Positions 9,722-18,911 of a stretch of DNA of 64,000 bases are shown piece by piece (the first letter of the stretch is position 1; the number at the start of each line of letters is the position of its first letter). Under the pieces are notes generated by a model. The model did no database searches, was not told where the DNA came from, and worked only from the letters and a program-made list of their open reading frames with translations. Where the stretch lies: positions 62,001 to 126,000 of the forward strand of contig JALKBU010000003.1 of assembly GCA_023091735.1 (NCBI GenBank), written 5' to 3'. Source of the stretch: Trichomonas tenax. Taxonomy: Eukaryota; Parabasalia; Trichomonadida; Trichomonadidae. Made by a program: the position numbers and the translations under genes.

Positions 9722-10894
9722 ATGATTCTTCAATCGGTTTTAAAAGAGATTGAAGAGCAAATAGAGGTCAATAGAGGTCTCGAAGAGGCCATCGCTGACC
9801 AGAAAATGCAATACGCCCAAGCTCAGGCAGATATTCCGTTAACTAATTTTGGAGATATCGATTCAGAGATCATTGATCAACTTGATGACGAATATAAAGA
9901 CCTATACAATGATTTGACCAATCGTGTCAAAGAATTACAGGCTGTTTATGATAAACAATCTGAAGAAATGAATCAACTTCTTGAATCTTTAAATTTTTTG
10001 TACGATACTCAATCAGTTACAAACTATGAAATCACCAAAGCAAAATCGAACTTAAATATTACAAAAATCCAAGCAGAACAAGAAAATTCGCAAAATAAAC
10101 TGCTCACCGGTCAAATTCGAGACTTAGATATACTAATTCAACAATTAAAAACACAGATCAAACAAACAGATAAAGAACTCGGTCGCCAAGTTGAAATTAA
10201 CGAATTAATTGCAACACGTGGTGGTGGAACTCTGGAAACAGTAAATGAAATCAGATCTTTACAAGTTGATATATCTCGCACTTCTCAAAACGTCGATGAC
10301 GGACTTAACGAAATTATGGATTTGCAAAACGTAATGGCTGATGATGAAGAGAAATACACAGAGGAAATGGAAAAAGTGGAAAAGCTGTACGGATATAAGA
10401 AGATTCACTCTTCTATGAGAGATATCCTTCAGCAACAAAATAGATCGATTACACAGAACGAAGAAGTCTTAAGCGCCATACAGTCTAACATTATGGCCTG
10501 CGAAAATAGATACGCATTACTCTCGAAGCTTCCTAAAAATCAATTACCTGAAGATGAAGTCGAAACTGGTGTGGATTCTTTAGTTCAGAAGCTAAAGATG
10601 CTGCAAAAACGTGAGAAGAATCAGAAGAAATCGCAAAACAGAGAAATGACAGAAGTTTTAGAACTAATCACAAAAAGTGAGAAGAAATTAATTCAACTTA
10701 CAAAATCTCTTGAAAATGCACAAACTCTATTGAAGGCTCAAAATAGAGATATGAAAGGCGTGGTCAAATCTCGTTTAGATATGAACTTTGAAGAAGAAAA
10801 CAATGCACTTGCATCAATCGAAGATTACAAACTTAGAACGCCAAATAGAGGTTCACCGAAGAAGAGCCTGATTCCTAGAAGAACGCCAAAGTAA
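9722..10894 (+). CDS. Coiled-coil protein with basic SP/TP tail
   Basis: This 390-residue protein is almost entirely heptad-patterned coiled coil, in several segments between about residues 1 and 350, rich in Gln, Glu, Lys and Leu. A short break at about 165-172 (TRGGGT) interrupts the helices. The C-terminal 20 residues are basic and carry RTP, GSP and RRTP motifs that look like proline-directed kinase sites. Such proteins often belong to the cytoskeleton, centrosome or axoneme, but no family is recognised. An ATG is the first codon after an AT-rich leader. Confidence 0.85.
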   Translation: MILQSVLKEIEEQIEVNRGLEEAIADQKMQYAQAQADIPLTNFGDIDSEIIDQLDDEYKDLYNDLTNRVKELQAVYDKQSEEMNQLLESLNFLYDTQSVTNYEITKAKSNLNITKIQAEQENSQNKLLTGQIRDLDILIQQLKTQIKQTDKELGRQVEINELIATRGGGTLETVNEIRSLQVDISRTSQNVDDGLNEIMDLQNVMADDEEKYTEEMEKVEKLYGYKKIHSSMRDILQQQNRSITQNEEVLSAIQSNIMACENRYALLSKLPKNQLPEDEVETGVDSLVQKLKMLQKREKNQKKSQNREMTEVLELITKSEKKLIQLTKSLENAQTLLKAQNRDMKGVVKSRLDMNFEEENNALASIEDYKLRTPNRGSPKKSLIPRRTPK

Positions 10895-11044
10895 CGCGCA
10901 TTTCGTATTTTATTAATTTTGTTTTGTTTTATTAAAAATTGATAATTTTTTTTGACATCATCATTTGTTATGAATATCGCTGAAACAAAATTCATGTTTG
11001 CTATTCGATATTTATTTTCTAAATGGAAAATCATGTGAGTCTCA

Positions 11045-11341
11045 ACTAATTCCTGTATTTCAGCCTCTTTTACAACAATCGAAAACAGTATTGCTATGGA
11101 TACTATAAATATCATTTATTTGATGAGTGATAAATGTCATACCTACTTTTGTAATATTGTTAACAACGAGCAAGAATGGGATTCAATTGGTTGTATTTCT
11201 GTAATGGGAGTATCCCTTATATTAGAAAAATGCTCTCTCTTTGGCTCATCGAGAAATTGTCAAACTATTTCCACATCAGAGAATGGATATATTTTGATTA
11301 TCAACAGCCACCTTGATGCATTGAATGTAATTACATTTTGA
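11045..11341 (+). pseudogene. Possible remnant of a beta-helix-type surface protein
   Basis: An open frame from about 11045 (ATG at 11096) encodes Cys-spaced strands such as CHTYFCNIVNN, ILEKCSLFG and NGYILIINS. The spacing of short hydrophobic strands and Cys residues resembles one or two coils of the repetitive, parallel beta-helix-like proteins that trichomonads encode in large families. The frame is too short for such a protein and stops at 11341. Neighbouring frames (to about 11500) also carry short coding-like runs. The family assignment is an inference from pattern. Confidence 0.25.
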
Positions 11342-12584
11342 TTCTAAACTCAATCTTCTCCCACAGTTTTTGTCAACTTTGACTCTCGTTATCAAAAAAA
11401 GTTTTTTGTGAGTCTCGATCCTATCATCTATCTTCTGGCATCTTATCTCTTTAGTCTTCTTCTTCATTATAAAACGAAAATCTGTTTCTCATTTATATTG
11501 AATGTGGTTTAAAAATGTAAAAACAGATTTTTAAATGATATTTACGATTTTTCTTGTGCATTGCCAGTCATTGGACGTTTTCCGCATAGGCAATTATGAG
11601 TACGAGATAGCCAATGGAACAAATATAACATTTCTTTATAGATTAAGTCTAGAATACGATTTTATAAAGACCTTCTCACTCTTTAAGGTTATTCATCGGA
11701 TGGACAAAGTTCAGATTATCTTTATGTCCTATTGTATAACAGCTAAACGCACTTAAAAATTACTTTAACTACTAGATATACATATGTAGTGAATCAGTTA
11801 AAAATTCATAATCAAGACTATATTGAAGTTAATAGTGATTTTTTAAAAAATCGGAATTTTGCATTATTAAGCGAGTAATATATAACTATTTCGACTTTTA
11901 TATATGTTTTTAAGCTTCGTTTAGTCATTATATATAAAAAAATTGTAGCCAATTTTATTGCATCATCTTTCGTAGGTATAGTGTCAGTATAGGCATGAAC
12001 CTGTAGATGTAATATGAATGCTGCAGCAAACTAAATTTTGGAGATACGAATTAGATTTAACTAATTTTAACTATATATGCGGTGTTTTCAAAAATATATA
12101 CATGCATTATTGATTTATAGTAATATACTCAACATTAATTGATGGTATCAATGAAGGAATAGGTAAATTGGTGATGAAATTTCGGCATTTTAAGAAATTT
12201 TACTGATTTTTCTATCTATTGGGTATCGAGATACGATGCATAGCTCCCACGATAATTGGCTTTGCGTATGCATGTTGTGGGCTGAACACTTGATGTATGT
12301 CAAAAAATTAACGTCTTTGTCATATGATATAAAAGTGACAAATTAATTCATCATAATATTATTTGTTTGTTATTTTGGTTTCTCTGAAAATTGAACACTT
12401 ATCTGAATCGAAAACAATAATATCCGCAAAATATTTTCATTGTTAGAAAAAAGTTAATATATTTTTGTTTAGATACTATATTTACCTCTGCTATTCATAG
12501 AATACATTTTGGTTATACTTATGTACATTGTCATAAATTATTATTTTATGAATACTATAGGATCCCCCAGAAATTGATTAATTT
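11342..12584. other. AT-rich gene-poor region
   Basis: This stretch has only short ORFs (for example 11535-11756) without recognisable domains or starts. It is strongly AT-rich from about 11760 onward. No repeat unit, RNA gene or promoter signature is evident. Confidence 0.5.
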
Positions 12585-13055
12585 TCACGTCGAATAAATT
12601 TTTCTTTCATTCGAATTATCGTAACAGGCACTTCTCGTTGCATACATTAATGGTGTTCTCATTAAACTATCTATTGCATTAATATCTGCGCCTGATTGAA
12701 TAAGTACATTTAGATAGTGTTTTTGAGATCTCGATGCAGTATAATGTATAATGCAGCGATCATCTATTTTGGCATTACTATCTTCTCCCAGAAATTTTAC
12801 CAACTTATCAAATATTTTCTTTTTGTTACCATTGTGCATGCATCTTAAAAAGGTAATGGCACTTGATCGGGCACCACTATTTATTTAAAAATCTATCATC
12901 TCCGCGTCAGTTTGAAACAATGCTGAATCAAGAGTAGTGATTATTCCATCACGTTCATTTACATCAGCATGATTATCAATTAAAAGTTGTACTAAATCTG
13001 CCATTCCTGTTTTAATTGCATTATATGTTAAAAAATAAAATATTTTACATGACAT
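12585..13055 (-). pseudogene. Ankyrin-repeat gene fragment with an in-frame stop
   Basis: One minus-strand frame from an ATG at 13055 to a stop at 12585 encodes about 156 residues with ankyrin repeats. An N-terminal repeat contains DLVQLLIDNHADVNERDG, and a second contains LNVLIQSGADINAID followed by TPLMYA. The frame is cut by a TAA at 12895-12897, between the two recognisable parts, so only an 84-codon ORF (12585-12839) remains open from its ATG. Ankyrin proteins are a very large trichomonad family, so a decayed copy is plausible. The TTTACATGACA sequence at 13044-13054 overlaps the first codons. Confidence 0.7.
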
Positions 13056-14114
13056 GGCATTAAATTATTTTATTTGTTTATACCTGTCAAACCTGCGCAA
13101 CATTGAATACTTTGCGAATTTTTGCGCAAATTTAGGGAATGCGCAAAAACCATCTAGAGGAACCTTAAATAGACTAAAAATTCACTCATTTTTTGCATTT
13201 TTTGATGTTTTTCACAAAAATTTTCTGTAAAATCCAATGGTTTATTAGTAAGATATGAAGGATATTAGTAAACGTATAAATACAGCGAAATCTCTGCTGA
13301 TATAGGTTTGGCCAAAAGGGGTGTTACTTTTATTGCGAATGATTGTGTACCATTCAATTTTCTATGATTGCTCAAAGCGATTTCGACGAATTTTAAAGCG
13401 TGCGATTATGATTCTAATAGCCTAAAGAATTTGCACAAGTGCCTTTTATAGCAAAGCGCATTGAAAATATTCAAAATATGAAATTCACATTTTAAAAATT
13501 TGGCTTCATCGAAATAAAAGCATTGGAGACCCTTTTCTGTTGATAGCATGATATAGTCAACACACCAAAATGTTTACGCATACCAATTTTTCCACACATA
13601 ATTTAATATCATACTCAAACACATCGTAAGATGACGTTTCAAATACCGCCAAAGGGAATATGATATAAGCAGCTTTAAAAAATTGTAAGTTTTTAAAGTA
13701 AAAATAAAATTTTAATAAATTTTGTCAATTTTCTTCTGTAAAACGAAAGAATTATGCGTCACATGACTCTAATCACCTAATCGATCCCGTGTAAGAGAGT
13801 AAAGAATGGATTTAGTCGCATTTGAAGGAAAATGAAAATATTACTGATGATATTGAAATGATGGTGAAATGGTGCAGAATGATTGCAGTGAGAACACTTT
13901 AACATTCTGCTCCTTTTGGCCCGTTAACATGCCATTCGATAAAGCTCAGAGTTTTGAGCAGCAATATTGCGCATTTTGTCACTTTTTGCGCTGATTTAAC
14001 AGCTATATATTTGGTAAAAATGATACTAAAATTTACGTGACAATTTTTTTACATGCCATATATCATCGTTTTATAAAAATGCCAAAATTTTAGATATTTG
14101 TTTTATGACATCTT
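13056..14114. other. Non-coding stretch with TGCGCAA clusters and an inverted-repeat pair
   Basis: No ORF is supported. GCGCAA-type words cluster at both ends (about 13095-13150 and 13965-13990). The 10-mer GGCCAAAAGG (13310-13319) has an exact inverse, CCTTTTGGCC, at 13912-13921. The stretch could be a degraded mobile element or an old gene. No transposase is visible. Confidence 0.4.
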
Positions 14115-16092
14115 TTGTGTATTGAGCGCATTGACAGCACACAGTACGCTGACTACGAGCAGTCCAAGCTGGATTCGCAAGGATTGTTCGGAGGAAAGCA
14201 GATTGATTCAAAAGAGTCAAATACACGTAATAATTCATTAACATACATAGGTCCTGGCACACTTGAAGAGGCTCGTTACGAAAAACTTCACACTGTAATT
14301 TTCGAAAAATCCGACAGTGGCATTGAATGCAATTGCACGTGAAATATCAGATTTGATCCGTGAGAAGCAGAGAAAAGGCGAAAATTGTGTTCTTGGCCTT
14401 GCCACTGGCGCTTCAGCACTCATAGTTTATGCTGAATTAATTAGGTTGCACAAAGAAGAAGGATTGAGCTTCAAGAACGTCATCACTTTCAATATCGACG
14501 AATACTATCCAATGGCACGTGGAGATGACCAAAGCTATTGATATTACATGCATGAAAACTTGTTCAATCACATCGACATTGATCCAAAGAACGTTCATAT
14601 TTCAGGCGGTAGAGTCAAGCGCGAGAATATCTATGCATTCTGCGAAGAATATGACCAACAAATCAGAGATTTGGGTGGTTTGGACTTCCAGCTTCTCGGC
14701 ATTGGCCGAGCAGGTCATAGTGGCTTCAATGAGCCAGACTCCGGCATAAAGTCATCAACAAGACTCCTCAAACTCAACCAGCTCACGAGATCTGATGCTG
14801 CACCAGCTTTCAAGGGCATTCAGAACGTCCCAACAGAAGCAATCACAATGGTCATTGGCGCAATCCTCGGTGCTAAGAGAATCATCCTCATGGCATGGGG
14901 CCAAGGCAAAGCTCCAATTATCAAGAAAGCTGTTGAAGGAGAAATGACTTCTGACATTCCAACCACATTCATTCAGACACACGAGAACGTTACAATTGTC
15001 ATGGACAAGGATGTTTCACAGCTTTTGTCCAGATTCACATTTCCATGGGCTGTCAAAGAGATCGAATTGACAAGCGATGACCTCAAAGCTAATTCAATCG
15101 TCTGGCTTACTGAAAAGCTCCACAAGACAATCCTTAGCCTCACAGAAGAGAATTACATCAACAATGGCCTCTCTGGCATTCTCGCAGGTCAAGATGTTAA
15201 CAAAGTCAACCAGGCACTCTTCAGGCGCCTTTCTTCCACAATTACCAACCACCCAGGCGGTGATGAGAAGAGGAATATCTTGATCTTCAGCCCACATCCA
15301 GATGATGTCATCTCAATGGGTGGCACATTCGATCACCTTGTTCAGGATGATGCCGAAGTCCATGTCGCATACCAGACAAGTGGAAACTATGCTGTTGCTG
15401 ACACTGAAGTCGTTAAGTTCCTTGAGGTCTTCAAGGAGGCTAAATTTGGCCTTCCAAAGGATGCCATAGGAGATTTCGCTCCAGTCGAAGAATTACTTCA
15501 GAAGATCAGGGCTAAGAAGCTAGGTCAGATCGATGATCCAGAGATCTGCAGACTCAAGACATTGATCAGAAAGTATGAGTCCATTGGAGCAACAAGATAC
15601 TTCAACGTTACATTCTATGAGACAGGGGGCGAAAAGTAGAACCCAATTGGCGAACCAGACTTCAAGATCATCATGGATCTCATCAGAGATGTCAAGCCAG
15701 ATGATATCTATGCTGCTGGCGACCTTGCTGATCCACACGGCACGCACAAGGTCTGCCTCGATGGCATCTTCGAGTCCCTCAAGCGTCTCAAGAATGAGGA
15801 CTTCATGAAAGACTCAACATTGTGACTATACAGAGGTGCATAGCTCGAATTCGACATGGAGAAGATCGAGATGGCAATCCCGATGACCCAGGATGATGTC
15901 ATCAGGAATAGGAAGGCTATTTTCTACCACCAGACACAGAAGGACGGTGCTCCATTCCTCGGTAATGATGCAAGAGAATTCTGGCAACGCGCTGAGGCAA
16001 GGAACAGGCAAACAGCCCTCAGGTACAGGAATCTTGGTTTCGCAGAATACCAAGCAATCGAAGCGTTCAGAAGATATGACTTCTGTAATTAA
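14115..16092 (+). pseudogene. nagB-like: Decayed glucosamine-6-phosphate deaminase fused to a PIG-L/LmbE deacetylase
   Basis: Joined by eye, the frames match the roughly 650-residue bacterial NagB proteins that carry a C-terminal PIG-L/LmbE domain. The NagB part shows LGLATGAS, NIDEYYPM and LLGIGRAGHSGFNEP. The second domain shows FSPHPDD, GDLADPHGTHKVC and a conserved end (EFWQRAEARNR). The intact enzyme would turn glucosamine-6-phosphate into fructose-6-phosphate and ammonia. Lesions: a 1-nt-type frameshift at about 14313-14317; TGA at 14539-14541; TAG at 15637-15639 (a Lys position); TGA at 15823-15825 and TAG at 15841-15843, both at Trp positions. The motif FSPHPDDV appears one Asp short of the usual form. 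Homology begins near 14225; earlier codons look like leader. C-rich codon endings suggest that it was once highly expressed. A bacterial (Bacteroidetes-type) donor is inferred from family knowledge. Confidence 0.88.
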
Positions 16093-16143
16093 TTTAAAAA
16101 AAAAACTTTCTTTACTTAAAAAGTGACAGTTTAAAAATTAAAA

Positions 16144-16830
16144 ATGTCGGCTTCTTCTCCATGGACGTTAAATGAAGCCATCATTTTGTATTCAAATGAG
16201 GTAGAAAGATATGACCAAGTTTCTGCTGCGCTCAAAACGTCATCACATCAAGACGATTTTCCAATGTTGTTTTTAAATGCTAAATCAAGTTATCAATTAA
16301 AGAACTATATTCATTCCCTGCAGCTGTGTCAAAATGCAATTAAAAAGGGCTACGAAATACCAGAAATTCTCATGATTAAAGGTCGTTGTTTATATAATCT
16401 TGGCGAATATGACACAGCTCTTAACGCGTTTACGAAAGCTTTTAATATGAAGCAGACACAGGAAGCTTCTCGATGCATAGAAAGGTGTAAAATTAAAATT
16501 GATTCGCTTTCAGACGAAATTTCACGAAGAATTATTCGTTACAATCCTCAAGCACAGCCGCTGTTCAAGAGGGAATGGTATCAATCAAATGATCTCGTTA
16601 CTGTTGCTTTATTCATCAAGAATTTGTCGAAAGAAAAAGTCAATATTACATTTAATTCGAATTCTTTTGATTTCACTGTAGAGGGAATGCCGCAATACAA
16701 TTTACATTTGGATTTATTCAAGAAAATTGTTCCAAACGAATGTTTGTATACAGTCAGTCCTTCTAAGGTCGAAATAAAGATGAAAAAGGTTGTAAGTCGA
16801 GAAAAATGGGAAGCACTTGAAGCAATTTGA
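16144..16830 (+). CDS. SGT1: SGT1-like co-chaperone (TPR plus CS domains)
   Basis: Residues about 40-120 form tetratricopeptide repeats (LKNYIHSLQLCQNAIKKG, then LGEYDTALNAFTKAF). Residues about 138-228 form a CS/p23-like domain beginning REWYQSNDLVTVALFIKN and ending in the typical KVEIKMKKV then WEAL. This TPR-CS order is that of SGT1, an Hsp90 co-chaperone for kinetochore and SCF/LRR clients. At 228 residues it is shorter than the usual 330-380, because the SGS domain that normally follows is missing; the stop comes directly after the CS domain. The first ATG lies 52 nt after the end of the nagB pseudogene. Confidence 0.82.
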   Translation: MSASSPWTLNEAIILYSNEVERYDQVSAALKTSSHQDDFPMLFLNAKSSYQLKNYIHSLQLCQNAIKKGYEIPEILMIKGRCLYNLGEYDTALNAFTKAFNMKQTQEASRCIERCKIKIDSLSDEISRRIIRYNPQAQPLFKREWYQSNDLVTVALFIKNLSKEKVNITFNSNSFDFTVEGMPQYNLHLDLFKKIVPNECLYTVSPSKVEIKMKKVVSREKWEALEAI

Positions 16831-17481
16831 TCTTCAAAAACAAAATCGAGAAAGCAGTCAAAATGAGATCACAGTGTGATATCTTAAGATAATGAATGAC
16901 TTTAGAAATCGCAATGATGATTGAATGCTTGATGCAAATTAAATTTCGAAAAAATGTTCACTAATTTCTCGAAAATAACTATATTTATGCAAAATATTGA
17001 GTAGCTGATTTACAGTTCTTCCTAATCTACACACATATAAGTATTTGTCATAATCATGCAGTAATATTTATAAATTCGCCTATCATTATTCGTTAAATAA
17101 AGGGTAGAGATATGAAATCGCTGCACCTATATTGGTAGATTAATTATTTTTTGAATAAAAAATTTGATTTCCATATTTCAAAATTATTGAAGAAATCACT
17201 AGCCAAGGTCCATCTTCTGACTAATTTTCAAGTTCCATGTGTTAACAAATTAGACGATTGATAGGCAGTGAAATGCCTTTGGAGTCAAAAAAGAATTTAA
17301 AGCATCATATAATTTTTCTATGAGTTACAATAAATATTTTTGCCATGTAAAATATAATTTTGACTAGTTATATTAATTTTAAAATTTCGACTACTTCTTT
17401 ATTAACGAATATTGGAGAGAAAGATGCCAAGCTAGAGTTTAAAAGATAATATAAGGCCAACAGTATCAAATCGATGAGCCA
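16831..17481. other. AT-rich spacer
   Basis: No supported ORF or RNA gene. The last 30 bases contain an open frame without ATG that runs into the following gene, hinting that this gene lost its original 5' end here. Confidence 0.45.
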
Positions 17482-18662
17482 ATGCTGGTCCAAATCTTCG
17501 ATCTCATTGACTTCAATCGCGAGATATTTCGAAATACAACCAATCCTAATCTTATAAAGTTTCTACAGGAAGAATATGTTATGAAACTGATAGAAGATGT
17601 ATCTTACAATCCAGATCATCGCTCCTTTACTAAATCTTTATCAATCAAATTTAAAAATGGCGTGAAATGGTTAAATGTTATGGTTGGCAAGAACAAATAT
17701 TTATCAAAAAAGATTGTTAGCGTTATAAATGCTTCAACTTCACCAGAAAAATTTACAGCTGACACAAAAAATGATGAACTTAAAAAATTTCACGAACTCA
17801 ATACTACGCAAATGTTTTTACGCCAAATTATCTCCATTATGAACGGTATCGACTGTGATAATGATATTAGGAACGATTTCCAATCAGCTTTTAGAAATAT
17901 TATAGCAAATTTTAATTCAGTTACTTCTATTTTTCTTCTCGACTTTTTACAATGCAAAGACTCGCCATTTTTACTAACTGAAGACGATTTTGAATCAATT
18001 ATAATTAAATCACAAAAGATTAATCCAATTTCAATTTATTTTGTTCGAATTTTATATGAATTTAACAAACGAGTTCATCTTTCTTTTCCTCTCGAAGAGT
18101 ATATACAAAATCACTTTCTTTCATATCTATTATTTATGTTGGACACGAAAAATTCATTAACATTATCAATAGCAATTTCAGAATTCTTAGTTGATGCAGT
18201 TGAAAAATATAAGAGAGATAAATACGTTCGATCAATAATTGAAGAACATTGTGAATCGTTGCCGAATACTCTCAAATATAAAGTCGTTGAAATATTTGAT
18301 TTAATTCCATCTAATTACATGGATGTGATTTTTGGGATAATAGATTTAATTTGTTTGGTTTGAAGATAATCGATTTACTAGTTGCAAAAAATCGAATATC
18401 TTGTTGTCGTGAAAAAGTCGCTACTATAATGCAAGGTGTAACTAGCATGAAAGCATTTTATGCAGATCCAAAAAACAACAATCCATGCCTCATCAAGATC
18501 TTGAAATCATTCCAGGATTTGCAGCCTTCAGATTTCCAAAATTTTCTCCATAAATATGAAGAGATGACAACAAAAACAGCTGCCACACAGCCTCCACCTC
18601 GTCGTAATAATGTTTCAATGCCAAAATTCCAGCTTAACAGATACTCAAGAAACCAATTATGA
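17482..18662 (+). pseudogene. Frameshifted helical-repeat (ARM/HEAT-like) gene
   Basis: Two frames, 17482-18363 and one open from about 18343 to 18662, together read as one all-helical protein of about 390 residues. At about 18335-18345 a single-base change converts what reads naturally as FGDNRFNLFGLKIIDLL into a premature end (IDLICLV). The C-terminal 35 residues are proline-rich and basic (TAATQPPPRRNN). The helix pattern resembles armadillo/HEAT proteins such as PP4 regulatory subunit 3, but no diagnostic motif is seen. An open frame without ATG precedes 17482, so the 5' end may be lost too. A sequencing error at a T/G run is an alternative to real decay. Confidence 0.65.
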
Positions 18663-18911
18663 TTTTAATTCAATATTTTCAACACTGATCAATGGAATAA
18701 TATAAATGTTTTGTCATGAGTTATATTTACAACTATGTTCACCCAAAAAAGTTGTAATATTAATAAATTGTTATTACGTCATTTTACTATATTGTTACCG
18801 TTAAGGATCTTTAACAATGATGTACATTCATAATTATTTTAAAAAATCATTAGCCGGTATCACTTTTCAAAACACATAATATCTTTATTTTAAAAAAAAA
18901 ACAACAAAAAA

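Noticed and set aside
14317..15843. Alternative genetic code with TGA or TAG read as Trp
   Set aside because: Intact genes here end in TGA (SGT1-like, CCP, the small coiled-coil gene), and the same decayed genes also carry frameshifts and TAA stops.
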